A stretch of DNA of 64,000 bases from Piscinibacterium candidicorallinum. Its GTDB lineage: Bacteria > Pseudomonadota > Gammaproteobacteria > Burkholderiales > Burkholderiaceae_C. Shown here in pieces: positions 63,385 to 64,000 of the stretch (position 1 is the first letter of the stretch; each line of letters starts with the position of its first letter). The notes beneath the pieces are model-generated. The model did not search any database. It was given only the letters and a program-made list of their open reading frames with translations, and was not told the origin of the DNA. Where the stretch lies: assembly GCF_047549485.1 (NCBI RefSeq), contig NZ_CP180191.1:2542001-2606000 (forward strand), in the 5' to 3' direction. The position numbers and the translations under genes are program-made.

Positions 63385-63870
63385 ATGCACAGCACATTCA
63401 CCCGCTCCTCGCCAGCGCGCCACCCGGCACCGCACCCCGGCCGGCGCTTCCAGCCCCCCATCGCCTGCGCGCAGATTGCAGTGGCCGCGGGCCTCGCGCT
63501 TTGCGGTGGTGCAGCCCTTGGTGCCCCCTCTTGCGGCATGCAGGCGACCCAGCTTCTGGCTGACGGCAAGATCACCGAGCTGGCCGAGCGTTTTGAAGGG
63601 CACGGGCCCGAGACGCGCAATCAGCTTGCCGATCTGGCGCGTGCCGCCGGCACCTTGAGCAGGTTGGCACCGTCTGCCAAACCGCTGCAGGGCAAGCATC
63701 AGCGCACCAGCGTGCTGGCGCCCGGCCTGCCCGCCAAATACACCTTCAATGGCGAATGGGTCAGCGCCCAGTCCGCGCGGCTGGGGCGGGTGCAAATTCA
63801 GGCCTCCATCAAGCAGGGCAGCGCCTGCAGGCTGCTGGCGCTGCATCTGGACATTCCACAGCAGCCCTGA
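63385..63870 (+). CDS. Putative exported protein of unknown function
   Basis: 161 aa. A hydrophobic stretch (IAVAAGLALCGGAALGAPSCG) begins about residue 30, preceded by a long basic leader, so it may be a signal peptide with an atypical n-region, or the start may be later. The mature part (ATQLLADGKITELAERFEGHGPETRNQLADLARAAGTL) is helical, then a beta-like end (YTFNGEWVSAQSARLGRVQIQASIKQG). Not recognised. Follows the PpaA-like gene by 81 bp on the same strand. Confidence 0.55.
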   Translation: MHSTFTRSSPARHPAPHPGRRFQPPIACAQIAVAAGLALCGGAALGAPSCGMQATQLLADGKITELAERFEGHGPETRNQLADLARAAGTLSRLAPSAKPLQGKHQRTSVLAPGLPAKYTFNGEWVSAQSARLGRVQIQASIKQGSACRLLALHLDIPQQP

Positions 63871-63892
63871 GCGGTTGCACGGCGCGGCCCGC

Positions 63893-64000
63893 GTGAACTT
63901 CGAGCACCTCGACACCGCGGCCCTCGCCGCGCTAGACGCCCAGCTCACGCGTGAAACCAGCCCGCGCTGGGACGGCTTCTACGCCGACCGGGCGCGGCCT
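63893..64000 (+). CDS. Start of a probable SAM-dependent methyltransferase, cut by window end
   Basis: 36 codons from a GTG at 63893: MNFEHLDTAALAALDAQL, then SPRWDGFYADRARP. The WDGFYADRxRP segment is typical of the entry to class I SAM methyltransferases, which are followed by a PFF motif and the GxGxG SAM loop. Neither can be seen here. The frame runs open to the end. Confidence 0.45.
   Translation, partial: MNFEHLDTAALAALDAQLTRETSPRWDGFYADRARP

Overview
The window is GC-rich DNA with dense, tightly packed genes (ATGA and TGATG overlaps are common). It reads as the chromosome of a betaproteobacterium, most likely order Burkholderiales. That placement is an inference from gene content and protein style: a long Lys/Ala-rich RpoD next to dnaG and tRNA-Ile2, a NasT-controlled nrtABD-nirBD-nasA operon, glcDEF, cidA/lrgAB, a PpaA/AerR-type protein, and palindromic intergenic repeats. 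I could not run a search, so no genus is claimed.

Layout. 1-8.4 kb: a truncated HDOD protein, tRNA-Ile2(CAU), rpoD and dnaG on the minus strand, then a PagP-like outer-membrane protein and a membrane-anchored patatin-like protein on the plus strand. 8.5-24 kb: a BaiN/HI0933-type flavoprotein, a secreted YciI-like protein, and a nitrate-assimilation island (nasT, leader RNA, nrtA, nrtB, nrtD, nirB, nirD, nasA, ybiB, cobA, all minus) with a divergent sirohydrochlorin chelatase and tsaD. The island makes siroheme (CobA, CbiX), imports nitrate (NrtABD), reduces nitrate to nitrite (NasA) and nitrite to ammonium (NirBD). The regulator gene nasT lies directly upstream of a leader that contains an ANTAR-type hexaloop hairpin and an intrinsic terminator. 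24-30.5 kb: amidase, plsY, ybaK, and a WYL regulator / MGMT-like / TfoX-C / three-VOC cluster. The WYL gene's 5' end is repeated three times with a 151-bp period. 30.5-32 kb: a lower-GC islet with repeated motifs, an orphan membrane gene and a frameshifted lipase-like fragment. 32-44.6 kb: lrgBA, a toxin-antitoxin pair, a glycolate-oxidase-type operon (glcD, glcE, a mandelate-racemase-like gene, glcF), a LysR regulator, a small aspzincin metallopeptidase, a D-lactate dehydrogenase and a PduO cobalamin adenosyltransferase.

44.6-64 kb: a periplasmic M3 peptidase, secreted proteins, an AhpD-like peroxidase, a lipoprotein subtilase with Ig-like repeats, an amino-acid oxidase / GNAT / ornithine-cyclodeaminase-type operon, a GST, a LytS/LytR-type two-component pair, a CPT-like kinase, a lipase-like hydrolase, a trypsin-like protease, a cold-shock protein, a PpaA/AerR-like B12-binding regulator and the start of a methyltransferase.

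The unusual content is mainly in non-coding structure: the NasT leader, a triple 96-bp hairpin repeat between nirD and nasA, a dispersed about 65-bp hairpin element with at least five copies, and the 151-bp repeat that carries synonymous copies of a gene start. The most interesting gene context is a mandelate-racemase-like enzyme embedded between glcE and glcF.
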